Origin: Mesorhizobium sp. Pch-S
GTDB lineage: Bacteria > Pseudomonadota > Alphaproteobacteria > Rhizobiales > Rhizobiaceae
Assembly: GCF_004136315.1 (NCBI RefSeq)
Contig: NZ_CP029562.1
Span: 4,983,501-5,047,500 of the forward strand
Direction of reading: 5' to 3'
DNA length: 64,000 nucleotides
Shown here one piece after another: positions 9,201 through 17,421 of this stretch. The stretch's first letter is position 1; each line of letters starts with the position of its first letter. The notes under the pieces were generated by a model. It saw only the letters and a list, made by a program, of their open reading frames with translations, was not told the origin of the DNA and made no database searches. Both the position numbers and the translations under genes were made by a program.

Positions 9201-10032
9201 TGCGGTACTTTGCCTGGCCGTTACCCTCGACCATTCGCATGTCATTGAAATAGTTGGTGAAGGCCGTCTCCTGGCCCTGCGGCACATATTGCTGGGCAAG
9301 GGTTTTCCAAAGCGTACTGGCTCCGGTGTCGACGATGGTGCGCGCAAACAGCGTTGCTTGCTGTTCGGCACGGTGCAGACCGCGCTCGGAGACATCGCCG
9401 GCGTTGAAATCGCCGAGGATCACGGTCGGGATCGAGGTGCCGGCAGCGGCGGCGTTGAGATCCTTGGCCTGCTTCAGACGGTTGGTCGGCTCGTCATAGT
9501 AGTTCATGTGGACGCTGTTGACGACGGTATCGGGAAAGCCGTTGCCCGGGCTGATGCGCACGACGTCGCCGGGCAGATTGGTGAAGGGAACCGTGGAGAA
9601 GATGCTGCCGTTGCCTTTGCCACCTTCGTCGGGATTCTTTTGAGCGGGGAGGAAACCGGGCTGCTTGCGCGGCACGAGGTTCATCGCGTCGATCGTGTTC
9701 TGCGAGAAGGCATCGACAAGGTTCAGGCCGTTGGCGACCTTGTTGTTGTTGTTCAATTCGGGAAGGACGAACACGTCGGGGGCGGCGTTGCGGATCAGCT
9801 CCTTCATGGCATCGGCGAAGACGAACTTGCCTGCCGCTTTCTGGATCGGGTCCCACATCTTGGAATCCTGCCCGACATTCCAGATGTTGAATGCCATGAA
9901 CTTGACGGAATGGTTGTTGGCCTGAGCCAGCGCCGGAGACCACGCTGCCGCGGTGGCCAAGGTGACGACGCTGGCCGTAAGGCCGAGGCGTGACATCGCG
10001 CTTCTGTTGCCTGCACCTATGTTGCTACGCAT
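6277..10032 (-). CDS. Autotransporter with N-terminal EEP (nuclease/phosphodiesterase) passenger
   Basis: A 1251-aa type V secreted protein. A signal peptide (residues 1-36, cut near SPALAQA) precedes an endonuclease/exonuclease/phosphatase domain at about 40-435. All expected EEP motifs are present: FNIWN (N49), PELNN (E92), SVHMNYYD (H175), GDFNAGD (D208, N210), TIDHVM (D386) and FSDHEP (D424, H425). A linker leads to passenger-type beta-helix repeats at about 590-760 (GSLTKRGAGTLVLA and GGLVKTGKGILVLNG copies). The C-terminal autotransporter barrel spans about 980-1251 and ends DARLSVKF with the terminal Phe expected for outer-membrane insertion. The likely role is phosphodiester or phosphoester cleavage at the cell surface; substrate unknown. 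GGGGA precedes the start by seven bases. It is divergent from a DeoR-family regulator. Confidence 0.9.
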   Translation of the reverse strand: MRSNIGAGNRSAMSRLGLTASVVTLATAAAWSPALAQANNHSVKFMAFNIWNVGQDSKMWDPIQKAAGKFVFADAMKELIRNAAPDVFVLPELNNNNKVANGLNLVDAFSQNTIDAMNLVPRKQPGFLPAQKNPDEGGKGNGSIFSTVPFTNLPGDVVRISPGNGFPDTVVNSVHMNYYDEPTNRLKQAKDLNAAAAGTSIPTVILGDFNAGDVSERGLHRAEQQATLFARTIVDTGASTLWKTLAQQYVPQGQETAFTNYFNDMRMVEGNGQAKYRNVITSYFNSHRSEFPGITSISQMTWRQWEEIVAKDMASKGLNFADETYPVTANLPVTMNVLKKQYQLFQLERNRELFQPSRVGDERATWTSDGEDKTNTWVSWDRVTIDHVMMSRPFAKWTEIADTGAYSGNLAKKAQLPNGNSFSDHEPVAQELRWVGPQLQSYDDGGTTRTRLVWGSEAYNFEGRNKEFYLTRNNNRNDIYLGQIADADGNPILTGLTLAEKKTLLDCSSKDARFGQAIKEYCIDDHSFIGETLVTDGGTVIVDEDAALGGPAARLRLANGGLRIAGQAMNELNRSLVLEQNGWIDIADAGNALTIDQAISGQGSLTKRGAGTLVLASTNSYTGGTVVEGGVLKAGTAGAFVSGTVYAVNAGRLDLNDFDLSMSSLSGRGGILDLGKASLSVDQANNSSFAGVIEGTGGLVKTGKGILVLNGQNTYAGLTQVNGGGMVIGDDGHADARLAGSVSVTAGSTLAGRGSIGGLVVANGASVAPGNSIGTLSVTGNLTLAAGSVYELEIDPSGASDRLVASGTATIAGAAVNLTKASGNYEPGRRYTILTADGGVTGSFAALTQDMPFIDLGLAYDPKNVYLDIARNAVAFPTVGTTANQQAAAAATQALGGGNPVYDAVVWQTSAQEARAAFEQLSGEVHASGATALINSSQYVRNAANDRVRAAFGDVAAASLPVMAYGPDGKDIEAATTAKTAAWGQVFGAWSSIDGDGNASRMKQSTGGFITGIDTELAEAWRVGVLAGYSRTSFDAKDRSSSGDSDNYHLGLYGGTRWGALALRTGLSYTWSNIETGRTVSFRGFNDGLSADYDAGAFQAFGELGYRLDAAGAAFEPFVNLAHVSLHTDGFTEKGGAAALSAEAQTTNTTFSTLGLRASTDFMLGSVAASANGTVGWKHAFGDTTPFSKVGFAGSSLFTVTGVPIARNTFVLQTGLDMKVTDNATIGISYNGEFGSGSSTNGVDARLSVKF

Positions 10033-10052
10033 GAACGGTCCCCTCTAGCTAA

Positions 10053-10132
10053 AATGTTACTTTTCCAACATTAGTCTCCGGGTATGTCAGTTTGACAACA
10101 TTACACATCAGTCGTGTTGGTTTGACAACATT
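10053..10132. promoter_or_regulatory. Three AACATT operator boxes at exact 30-bp spacing
   Basis: AACATT occurs at 10067-10072, 10097-10102 and 10127-10132, each 30 bp from the last. The second and third sit inside identical GTTTGACAACATT units (10090-10102, 10120-10132). The first forms a perfect inverted repeat with AATGTT at 10053-10058. The array lies just upstream of the autotransporter start (10032) and ahead of the divergent deoR-type gene (10207). Thirty base pairs is close to three helical turns, so the sites would lie on one DNA face, consistent with an oligomeric DeoR-family repressor. The gene at 10207 as its regulator is an inference. Confidence 0.65.
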
Positions 10133-10206
10133 CCAGTTTTGGATGTCTTGAGTTGTCTCCGATCGAGGCTCACAACACCGGCCGGGGAGTGGGGCACGAG
10201 ATTCGG

Positions 10207-10995
10207 ATGAGCGTTGAAACGACAGCGGGAGAGGGAAGCGGCAAGAAGGAGAGCCGGCAGGCATTCCTTCTGCGCTATATCCAGCAGAACCATTACATCT
10301 CGATCGACGAGATCACGCGCCTGTTTTCGGTGACGACACAGACCGCCCGGCGCGATGTCATGGCGCTAGAGCAGATGGGGAGGGTCAGGCGGCTGCACGG
10401 TGGTGCTGCCACCATAACGGCGATCGACCCCATAGCGCTGCGGCAAAGGCGGACGGAAAACGCCGCGCAGAAGGCCAAGGTGGCGGCGATCGTCGCAGAC
10501 CTTGTCCCCGACGGGGCAGCCATTTTCATCGATACCGGAACGACCTGCGAAGCGGTGGCGGTGGCGTTGATGTCTCGGCGCGATTTGCGGGTCGTCACCT
10601 ACAGCCTGCGGGTCGCGACCATCCTGAGCGAAAACTCCAGTTTCTCCATAGCCGTACCCGGCGGGTTCGTCCGCCCCGTCGACGGTGGCGTGTTCCAGGA
10701 GGATACGGCCGACTATGTTCGCCGCTTCAAGTTCGACCTGGCCATCATTTCGGTCAGCGGCATCGATGACGACGGCGACATCTGCGACGACGATCATGCC
10801 GAGGTGGCGGTCGTTTCCGCGGCATTGGCGCAATCCGGGCGCAAGATCCTGGCTGTCGACTCGAGCAAGTTCGGCAGGCGTGCGCTGGTCAGGCTCGGCT
10901 CGTTGCGCGATGTCGATATCCTGGTCACCGACTCCCTGCCGCAGACCCCGCTGCTTGGCAAAGTGCGCGCCAGCGGGGTCGAAGTTCATACCTGA
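10207..10995 (+). CDS. DeoR-family transcriptional regulator
   Basis: A 262-aa DeoR/GlpR-type regulator. The N-terminal winged helix covers about residues 15-70 (YISIDEITRLFSVTTQTARRDV, shown in part: TQTARRDVMALEQMGRVRR). The C-terminal DeoRC sensor domain has the sugar-phosphate-binding signature FIDTGTT and the KILAVDSSKFGRRA segment. ATG at 10207 gives a normal family length; an in-frame TTG at 10153 would add 18 residues of no family character. It is divergent from the EEP autotransporter and convergent with the polyol-transport ATPase. Its targets are probably the autotransporter promoter, itself, and possibly the sugar operon. The effector, by family precedent, would be a phosphorylated sugar or polyol. 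Confidence 0.88.
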   Translation: MSVETTAGEGSGKKESRQAFLLRYIQQNHYISIDEITRLFSVTTQTARRDVMALEQMGRVRRLHGGAATITAIDPIALRQRRTENAAQKAKVAAIVADLVPDGAAIFIDTGTTCEAVAVALMSRRDLRVVTYSLRVATILSENSSFSIAVPGGFVRPVDGGVFQEDTADYVRRFKFDLAIISVSGIDDDGDICDDDHAEVAVVSAALAQSGRKILAVDSSKFGRRALVRLGSLRDVDILVTDSLPQTPLLGKVRASGVEVHT

Positions 10996-11043
10996 ACAGG
11001 TCTTTGGCACGACAGGCGTAGCGCGCCATGCGTTTCATTGGCC

Positions 11044-11140
11044 AGAGCATTTTGTAGCCCAATGGAATCGCTTGGCATTACAAAAATGAAGCGAAAACAG
11101 AAGCTTATAGCGTTTCCGCGAAAAACGGAAACGCTCTAGG
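11044..11140. repeat. Dispersed intergenic repeat, copy 1, with terminator-like hairpin
   Basis: About 97 bp running from AGAGCATTTTGTAG to GGAAACGCTCTAGG, similar along its length to 36565-36659. Its right end is a strong hairpin: AGCGTTTCCG (11109-11118), a 7-nt loop, CGGAAACGCT (11126-11135). It sits between the convergent deoR-type and ATPase genes and probably works as a bidirectional terminator. Similar elements are common in rhizobial genomes, to my knowledge. Confidence 0.7.
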
Positions 11141-12218
11141 CGCGCAAGGTCTCGCCGCTTGCCTGGTCGAAAAGATGCAGGCGCTCTTCCGGCGCGGTCA
11201 AGGTGACTTCGTCACCGACACGGATGCGTGCTGCCGACGGAACGATCGCGGTCACTTCTCCGGAGCCGAACGGTACCGAAATCAGTGCGTCGTTGCCGTG
11301 GAACTCGGCGAGCGCCACCTTGCCGGAAAATGTGATCGCGGCGTCGGTTTTGCTGCCGAGCGAGAAGTCCGCGGGGCGGATGCCGAGCACGGCCCGCATG
11401 CCGTCCTTCAGCCGGAACGCGTGGCCCGAAACCGCGAAATCATGCTCCGCGACTTCCAGCCGCCAGCCGTCCGTCTTTCTTACGGTGACATCCAGGAAGT
11501 TCATGGCCGGCGTGCCGATGAAACCGGCAACGAACTGCGTGCGCGGACGCTCGTAGATCTCCTCCGGGGTTGCCACCTGCTCGATCTGCCCGGATCGCAT
11601 CAGCACGATGCGGTCCGCCAGGGTCATGGCTTCCAGCTGGTCGTGGGTCACATAGACGGTCGTCGTCTTCAGGCTCTGGTGCAGCTTTGCGATTTCCACG
11701 CGCATGTGGTTGCGCAGCTTGGCATCCAGATTGGACAGAGGCTCGTCGAACAGGAACACCTTTGGCGTCTTGATCATCGCCCTGGCTATCGCCACACGCT
11801 GCTGCTGTCCGCCTGACAGTTCGGAGGGCTTGCGGTTCAGGTAGGGGCCGAGGCCGAGCGTAGCCGAGACGGATCCCACACGCCGCTCGATCTCGTTGAA
11901 GGGTACCTTCAGTCGCCTCAGGCCGAATGCGATGTTGTCGAAGATCGTCATGTGCGGATAAAGCGCGTAGTTCTGGAAGACCATGGCGATGCCGCGCTCG
12001 CGCGGCTCCACCTCATTGACGACGCGCCCGTCGATGCTGAGTTCGCCGCTACTGATCTGCTCCAGCCCGGCGAGCATGCGCAGCAAGGTCGATTTTCCGC
12101 AGCCCGACGGCCCGAGGAAGACGACGAACTCGTGGTCGTTGATCTCCAGGTCGAAGTCCTGGATGACGGAAGTTGAACCGTATGCCTTGGCAATGTGGGA
12201 ACAGACGATGGCCGACAT
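11136..12218 (-). CDS. Sugar/polyol ABC transporter ATPase (UgpC/MalK type)
   Basis: A 360-aa ATPase of the CUT1 carbohydrate importer class, last gene of a five-gene operon read on the minus strand. Walker A is FLGPSGCGKST at about residue 33, Q-loop MVFQNYALYPHM, signature LSGGQQQR, Walker B VFLFDEPLSNLDA, H-loop VTHDQLEA. The C-terminal 120 residues are the OB-fold (TOBE/MalK-type) regulatory domain. It should pair with the permeases at 13283-14955 and the binding protein at 15039. The start is two bases past the dehydrogenase stop, so the two are probably translationally coupled. Confidence 0.93.
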   Translation of the reverse strand: MSAIVCSHIAKAYGSTSVIQDFDLEINDHEFVVFLGPSGCGKSTLLRMLAGLEQISSGELSIDGRVVNEVEPRERGIAMVFQNYALYPHMTIFDNIAFGLRRLKVPFNEIERRVGSVSATLGLGPYLNRKPSELSGGQQQRVAIARAMIKTPKVFLFDEPLSNLDAKLRNHMRVEIAKLHQSLKTTTVYVTHDQLEAMTLADRIVLMRSGQIEQVATPEEIYERPRTQFVAGFIGTPAMNFLDVTVRKTDGWRLEVAEHDFAVSGHAFRLKDGMRAVLGIRPADFSLGSKTDAAITFSGKVALAEFHGNDALISVPFGSGEVTAIVPSAARIRVGDEVTLTAPEERLHLFDQASGETLRA

Positions 12219-12220
12219 TG

Positions 12221-13267
12221 CTAGGTCCTCTCTTCGTTCATGCGGATCTGCAGTTTGACGTCGCTGGGCAGGCCGCGGGCAGCGCGTTCGAATGCGAGAA
12301 TGCTTCGCGCGAAATCGAACGTCTCGGTGATCAGCGGCTTCAGGTCGACCTTGCCGGAGGCGATCAACTGCAGGGCCCGTTCAAAGATGTTGGCGTAGCG
12401 GAACACGGTCTCGATCCGAACTTCCTTGGAAATCGCCGCCGGCACGTCGACGGCCACTGGATCGACGGGCAGTCCCACCAGGACGATTGCGCCCCCTGGC
12501 CGGACCGGCCGGAAGAGATCGCTGAAAGCCTTGGGGTTGCCGCTTGCCTCGAAGACGATGTCGACGCCCCATCCATCCGTCTCGGCTGAGACGATGTCGG
12601 CGAGCGTGCCATGGTTCAGGTCGACAGGAACGATACCGGGGTAGCGTCCGGCGATCTCCAGTTTCGGCGCGCTGAAGTCGCTGACATAGACCTTGCTGCA
12701 GCCTCCGGCCAGGGCAGCAAGCGCCACCATGATGCCGATCGGCCCGCAGCCGATCACCGCGGCGATGTCGCCGGGAACGATACGGGCCCGCGATGCCGCC
12801 TGCATGCCGATGGCGAATGGCTCGACCATGGCGCCTTCGGCGAACGAGACCTGGTCGGGCAGCCTGTAGGTGAAGGCTGCGGGATGGACCACCTGCGGTC
12901 GCAACACGCCGTGAATGGGAGGCGTCGCCCAGAAGGTGACGTCGGGATCGACATTGTAGATGCCAAGCTTGCTTGCCCGTGATGAAAGGTTGGGCACGCC
13001 GGGCTCCATGCAGACCCGGTCTCCGACTTTCAGGCTGGTCACCTCGGCTCCGGTCTCGATGACGACACCGGCGGCTTCGTGGCCGAGCACCATGGGGCCG
13101 CGAACGACATAGTCTCCAATCCGGCCATGGGTGTAATAATGGACGTCCGAGCCGCAGACGCCGACGGTGTGAATTGCGATCCGCACGTCCTGCGGACCGA
13201 GTTTCTCCGGCACGTCGATCTCACGGAGTGCGAGCTGGTTCATCTTTTCCAGGACGAGGGCTTTCAT
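12221..13267 (-). CDS. Zinc-dependent polyol dehydrogenase (xylitol/sorbitol dehydrogenase-like)
   Basis: A 348-aa medium-chain dehydrogenase, expected to oxidise a polyol to a ketose with NAD+ after uptake. Catalytic zinc ligands are visible as [10 protein letters not shown] (Cys, about residue 38) and GHEAAGVV (His-Glu, about 63-64), with MVEPFAIG further on. The Rossmann signature is [15 protein letters not shown]. The segment [15 protein letters not shown] is characteristic of sorbitol/xylitol dehydrogenases. The structural-zinc cysteine cluster of many alcohol dehydrogenases is absent, as in some family members. It is embedded between permease and ATPase genes, which supports a polyol substrate for the operon. 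Confidence 0.88.
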   Translation of the reverse strand: MKALVLEKMNQLALREIDVPEKLGPQDVRIAIHTVGVCGSDVHYYTHGRIGDYVVRGPMVLGHEAAGVVIETGAEVTSLKVGDRVCMEPGVPNLSSRASKLGIYNVDPDVTFWATPPIHGVLRPQVVHPAAFTYRLPDQVSFAEGAMVEPFAIGMQAASRARIVPGDIAAVIGCGPIGIMVALAALAGGCSKVYVSDFSAPKLEIAGRYPGIVPVDLNHGTLADIVSAETDGWGVDIVFEASGNPKAFSDLFRPVRPGGAIVLVGLPVDPVAVDVPAAISKEVRIETVFRYANIFERALQLIASGKVDLKPLITETFDFARSILAFERAARGLPSDVKLQIRMNEERT

Positions 13268-13282
13268 GGCGGAGCTTTCAGA

Positions 13283-14092
13283 TCAGGATTTCTTGCGGAA
13301 TGCGGAGTTCAGGAACCCGCTCAGCACGCCGAGGAACAGCAGCGGAGGCAGGGAGAGCAGCACGACGGACGCATTGAGGATGCCCCAGGGCACGTTCATG
13401 CCCTGCTGGGAAAGTTCCGAGGCGACGATCGGCAAAGTCTTGGCATTGCCGCTGGAAAGCATCAGCGCGATCAGGAACTCATTCCAGACCAGCACGAAGC
13501 TGAAGGCGATCGCGCCGACCAGCGCGCGGGAAGCGACCGGCAGGGACACACGGAAGAATACCGCATAAGGTCCGTAGCCATCGACAAAGGCGGCCTCCTC
13601 GATCTCTGGCGGAATGCGCTGGAATGCAGGGATCGCCAGCCACATCGTCACCGAAATGGTGAGCAGCGAATAGGTGATGGTCAGCGCGAGCAGCGTGTCG
13701 TAGAGGCCGAGCTGCAGCCAGATGACCATCAGCGGGATCGCCACCGCCACCGGTGGCAGGAAGCGCAGCGACAGCACGAAGAACTGGATGTCTGCCGACC
13801 ATCGGTTGGGATAGCGCGCAACGGCATAGGCTGCCGGCAAGCCGAGCACGAGGCCGATGACGACCGCGCTGCCGCAGGCGATAATCGAGTTCGTCAGGCC
13901 GGCCAGAACACTGTTGCGTTCCAGGATGTAGACGACATTGTCCAGGGTTGGCGTGAACAGGAGTTTCGGCACCCTGGTGATGATGTCGACATTGTTCTTG
14001 AGCGCATTGAGCCCGGTCCAGAACAGCGGAAACACGGCCAGGAATGCCGCGAACGCGAGCACAAGCCGTGCGAGCAGACGTCCAGGGCTCAT
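13283..14092 (-). CDS. Carbohydrate ABC transporter permease 2 (MalG type)
   Basis: A 269-aa inner-membrane permease. The ATG at 14092 overlaps the upstream permease stop by four bases (ATGA); a longer reading to 14755 runs through the other permease gene in the wrong frame and is spurious. Six hydrophobic segments are visible. The cytoplasmic EAA loop reads EEAAFVDGYGPYAVFFRVSL, the site that docks the ATPase. The C-terminus ends in GFLNSAFRKKS. It should form the heterodimeric channel with the permease at 14089. Confidence 0.92.
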   Translation of the reverse strand: MSPGRLLARLVLAFAAFLAVFPLFWTGLNALKNNVDIITRVPKLLFTPTLDNVVYILERNSVLAGLTNSIIACGSAVVIGLVLGLPAAYAVARYPNRWSADIQFFVLSLRFLPPVAVAIPLMVIWLQLGLYDTLLALTITYSLLTISVTMWLAIPAFQRIPPEIEEAAFVDGYGPYAVFFRVSLPVASRALVGAIAFSFVLVWNEFLIALMLSSGNAKTLPIVASELSQQGMNVPWGILNASVVLLSLPPLLFLGVLSGFLNSAFRKKS

Positions 14093-14955
14093 CGTTGCAC
14101 CCGCTTCCACAACACCGTGAAGGTGACGCTCGTGACGATCATCATGATCACCGCCATCGACGAGGCGTAGGAGACCTTGCCGGCCTCGATGAAGCCTTGC
14201 GAGAACGCATACATATCCAGCGTTTCGGTCGCCACGCCGGGACCGCCGCGCGTCATTACATAGATCAGGTCGAATGAGCGCAGCGATTCGATCATCTTGA
14301 CGAACATCAGGCTGATCAGCGGCGCCTTGAGCATCGGCAGCGCGACATAGGCCTGGATCTGCCACGGGCGCGCATAGTCGAGGCGAGCCGCTTCCAGCGG
14401 CTGGGGAGGCAGGGTCTCTAGCAGTTTGAGCACGATGACCGAGAAGAACAGCCCCCATTGCCAGACATCGACGGCGGCCACGGCAAACAGGGCGGTCGAG
14501 GCATCCGAGAGCGGATCGAAGATCCGGCCGGTCAATGCGCGATAGGGATAGGTGGCGATGCCATAGAGCGGATGGAAAGCGAATTTCCAGACGAATGCCG
14601 CCGATACCCTGGGTAGCAGCACGGGAACGATGAACAGGATGCACAGCAGGTTGCGGGTACGCGCCGATGTGTTCTCGAACATCAGTATGCCAAGCCCGAT
14701 GGCCACGACCATCGTCGCCACGACGGTGACGACTTCCCACTTGAACGAGACCCACAGCGAATTCAGGAATCGCGCGTCCGAGAAGAGCGCCGTGAAGTTG
14801 GCGAACCAGACGAAGCTGTGCGTCGTCGAACTGAGCTCCCGGTTCTGCAGGGAGATCAGGATGGCGTAGACGGTCGGCACCATCGCCAGGATGAGCAGTA
14901 TCACCATGGTGGGTACCAGAAACGCAGTGGGTAGCGACGATCGCTTCAGCATCAC
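14089..14955 (-). CDS. Carbohydrate ABC transporter permease 1 (MalF type)
   Basis: A 288-aa permease with six predicted membrane segments, beginning MMLKRSSLPTAFLVPTMVI. The EAA loop is EAARLDYARPWQIQAYVALP. It precedes and overlaps the second permease by four bases, and follows the binding-protein gene after an 83-bp gap. It is part of the CUT1-type polyol/sugar importer. Confidence 0.92.
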   Translation of the reverse strand: MMLKRSSLPTAFLVPTMVILLILAMVPTVYAILISLQNRELSSTTHSFVWFANFTALFSDARFLNSLWVSFKWEVVTVVATMVVAIGLGILMFENTSARTRNLLCILFIVPVLLPRVSAAFVWKFAFHPLYGIATYPYRALTGRIFDPLSDASTALFAVAAVDVWQWGLFFSVIVLKLLETLPPQPLEAARLDYARPWQIQAYVALPMLKAPLISLMFVKMIESLRSFDLIYVMTRGGPGVATETLDMYAFSQGFIEAGKVSYASSMAVIMMIVTSVTFTVLWKRVQR

Positions 14956-15038
14956 TCGACCTCAGGGTAATCGGATCAGGTCACGGTGCGGCCGCTGGCG
15001 GGGGAGGTTGCCAGGGCCGCACCGCAAGCGCGAGCAAG

Positions 15039-16310
15039 CTATTTCTTGATCAGCTCGTCCGCGTATGCCTTGAGTTCATCGAGGCTGCCCTTGACGTCGG
15101 TGCGGGTGCCGTTGACCAGTTCCTCCAGCAGGATGCCCCAGCGATCGCCGAGGTCCGGCCAGCGGCGGTCCTGCCAGAAGTTCACCGCAGTCACATTTCC
15201 GGTGTCGGCCATCGCCTTGCCGAGATCGGCGCCATAGATGTCGGCGAACTCCTTGCTGGAGAGGATGCTGGTGCGGTTGAGTTCGCCGAACTGATGCTCG
15301 TCGAGCCGGCGTTTCTCGTTTTCCTTGGACGTTGCCCAGGCGATGAACAATCCGGCGCACCGCTTGGAAGCCTCGTCAGCATTGGCCTTGGCCGCGATGG
15401 CGAGGCCGTGGCCATAACCGCCGCCGGGCAGGGGCGATGGCGGCGGCAGGAAACCGACCTTGCCGATCACCTGCGAGTATTTCGGATCGGTGGCCATGCC
15501 AGCTAGCGGTGTGGACTCGACCAGCAGCGCCACCTGGCCAGCCAGGAACGCACCGGTGGACTCGTCCCAACTGCCGGTCTGGGTGCCCGGAGGCGAATAT
15601 TTGAACAGTTTGAGGTAGGTGTCGGTGGCCTTGAGCGCTGCCTCGGAATCGAAAACCGGCTTGTCGCCGTCGAACCAGGCGCCTCCATAGGCCTTGAAAT
15701 ACGGCATCCAGCGCCAGACGTTGGCGCCCGAGCCGCGTGCCCCGCGCAGGGCGATGCCGTAGACCCCCTTGTCGGGATCGTTGAGTTTCTCGACCGCGGC
15801 CATGAGTTCGTCGAGCGTCTTCGGGGGCTGCACGCCGGCTGCTTCGAGCAGGTCCTTGCGATAGACCATCAGGTCGCCGCCACCGGTGAGGGGCGCGAAC
15901 CAGACCTTGTCGGCAACGGTCGCGACCTTCTGCCGGCCGGGATCGAAATCGGCATAGTCGTAGTCTTCCGGATAGTAGTCCGTAAGGGGTACGATCCAGC
16001 CGGATGACGAGAACAACGCCACATTGGCTTCGTCGACATAATAGACATTGTAGTTGCCGACAGTGGATGCATCGGCGCGCGACTTTGCACGGCGGTCGTT
16101 CTCGTTGAGATAATCGATCTGGAACGTGGTGCCGCTGAGGTTCTTGAATTCGTCTTCGTATTTCTCGAGGAGAGTCAGTCCGTCGCGCGGTTGTGCCAGT
16201 ACCTTGATGGGCTTTTCGCAGGATTTCTCCTGAGCGGCGACCACAGTCGAAGTCGCCGTCAGAAAAAGACAAGCGTATGCGATGCTCGAAGCGAGCTTTT
16301 TCGAAGCCAT
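15039..16310 (-). CDS. Extracellular solute-binding protein, family 1 (sugar/polyol)
   Basis: A 423-aa periplasmic binding protein, first gene of the operon. The signal peptide (residues 1-26) ends STVVAAQE. The mature protein has the family 1 pattern: an early KVLAQPRDG strand, the FAPLTGGGDLMVYRKDLLEAAG hinge region (core GGDLMVYRKD), and a VALLVESTP strand in the second lobe. It supplies ligand to permeases 14089 and 13283. The polyol assignment rests on the adjacent dehydrogenase, not on the ligand pocket. A palindrome lies 131-157 bp upstream of the start. Confidence 0.92.
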   Translation of the reverse strand: MASKKLASSIAYACLFLTATSTVVAAQEKSCEKPIKVLAQPRDGLTLLEKYEDEFKNLSGTTFQIDYLNENDRRAKSRADASTVGNYNVYYVDEANVALFSSSGWIVPLTDYYPEDYDYADFDPGRQKVATVADKVWFAPLTGGGDLMVYRKDLLEAAGVQPPKTLDELMAAVEKLNDPDKGVYGIALRGARGSGANVWRWMPYFKAYGGAWFDGDKPVFDSEAALKATDTYLKLFKYSPPGTQTGSWDESTGAFLAGQVALLVESTPLAGMATDPKYSQVIGKVGFLPPPSPLPGGGYGHGLAIAAKANADEASKRCAGLFIAWATSKENEKRRLDEHQFGELNRTSILSSKEFADIYGADLGKAMADTGNVTAVNFWQDRRWPDLGDRWGILLEELVNGTRTDVKGSLDELKAYADELIKK

Positions 16311-16440
16311 ATTTTCCTCCCAGGCAGATTGTATTTGGATGATGCCGCCCTCGATGGCATCTCCACTTGACGTCCCCCGATGCCGGATGTGACGCCGGTA
16401 TGGATGCTAGCAGTTGCAGGCTCGCGCTCTAGCGCTCCTG

Positions 16441-16467
16441 CTGCATGATTCCTGTACTCTCATGCAG
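16441..16467. promoter_or_regulatory. Inverted-repeat operator upstream of the polyol operon
   Basis: Perfect 8-bp arms CTGCATGA (16441-16448) and TCATGCAG (16460-16467) with an 11-nt spacer, in the gap between the binding-protein start (16310) and the AraC-type gene stop (16531). Position and size suit a regulator-binding site for the operon. The AraC regulator encoded next upstream is the natural candidate. Confidence 0.5.
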
Positions 16468-16530
16468 GATTGCCGCGCCTTTGGCACGTTTTTGCGTTGC
16501 AGCATGGATCAAAAGTCCGTTTACGCCTGA

Positions 16531-17421
16531 TCATGCGTCGCGTTTCAGAAGGCGATGCGAAGCCATCTTGCGGTACTGGGAAGGCGTCATGTGATGCTGG
16601 CGCAGGAATGTCCGATTGAAGTTCGAGATGTTCATGTAGCCGACCTCGAAGCAGATCTCGGTAACGGGCATGTCGGACTGTGCCAGCAACTGGGTGGCTT
16701 TCCAGATGCGCAGCTTGTTGATGTGGTCGGTGAAGGTGTGGCCGCTGTTTCTCTTGAAGAAGCGGGAAAACGAGCTCTCGCTCATTCCGGCCAGCGCGGC
16801 CACATCGGGCAGGCGGATTTCTCGGCCGATATTCGCGAGGATGTGGGAGAACACCCGCTGCAGCGTGTCGGCCGAGCCGTATTCCAGGTCGGGCGAGAAG
16901 GTCTGCGACGACAGGACATGGTATTCGTCCGACCGTTGCAGCACGTCGAGCAGGCCGAGGAACGCGGAAAGCTTGGCGATGCCCGACAGCGTTTCCATGT
17001 CATGGATCATCCTGGTGGCGCGCTCGCGGGTGCCGGAATGGAAGCTGAGACCGCGCTCCGCCCTTTTCAGGAATTCCGTGCAGTTTCCCAGTTCAGGCAG
17101 CAGGGTGGCTGCATCGCGTAGCTTGTCCGGGTGGAACTGGATGACGATATCCCGGCCTTCGATGAGCTCGCCGGGCTGTACCTGCGTGACCCAGTCATGC
17201 GGAAGATTGCTGCCGACGACGGTGAGTTCGCCTGGGCCGAATTCGCCGATGTGATCACCGACCAGCAGCAGGCCCGACGCGTTGGTGATCAGATGGATCT
17301 CGATCTCGGGATGAAAGTTCCAGACATTCCGCACCCAGGGATAGTTGTCCTTGCGCCAGAGGAAGGTTTCGTCGGCGCTGGTGAGTACGTATTCGAATGA
17401 GGCCTGGCCGGCCAGTCGCAT
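16531..17421 (-). CDS. AraC-family regulator, polyol operon side
   Basis: A 296-aa AraC/XylS-type activator. The N-terminal part is a cupin-like sensor (HPEIEIHLITNASG, then GPGELTVVGSNLPHDW). The C-terminal 100 residues hold two helix-turn-helix motifs: LPDVAALAGMSESSFSRFFK and the second around ICFEVGYMNISNFNRTF. It is on the same strand as the polyol operon, 220 bp upstream of it, and divergent from another AraC-type gene. It probably activates the operon in response to its sugar or polyol. Confidence 0.9.
   Translation of the reverse strand: MRLAGQASFEYVLTSADETFLWRKDNYPWVRNVWNFHPEIEIHLITNASGLLLVGDHIGEFGPGELTVVGSNLPHDWVTQVQPGELIEGRDIVIQFHPDKLRDAATLLPELGNCTEFLKRAERGLSFHSGTRERATRMIHDMETLSGIAKLSAFLGLLDVLQRSDEYHVLSSQTFSPDLEYGSADTLQRVFSHILANIGREIRLPDVAALAGMSESSFSRFFKRNSGHTFTDHINKLRIWKATQLLAQSDMPVTEICFEVGYMNISNFNRTFLRQHHMTPSQYRKMASHRLLKRDA

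Noticed and set aside
6091..9993. 1300-aa plus-strand open frame antisense to the autotransporter
   Set aside because: It has no recognisable motif, and long antisense open frames are common in high-GC DNA. The minus strand encodes a motif-rich autotransporter.
10053..10132. CRISPR-like array
   Set aside because: Only three short boxes and no unique spacers of CRISPR size; better explained as operators.
14093..14755. Long reading of the second permease
   Set aside because: It lies inside the first permease gene in another frame; ATG 14092 with a four-base overlap is the natural start.
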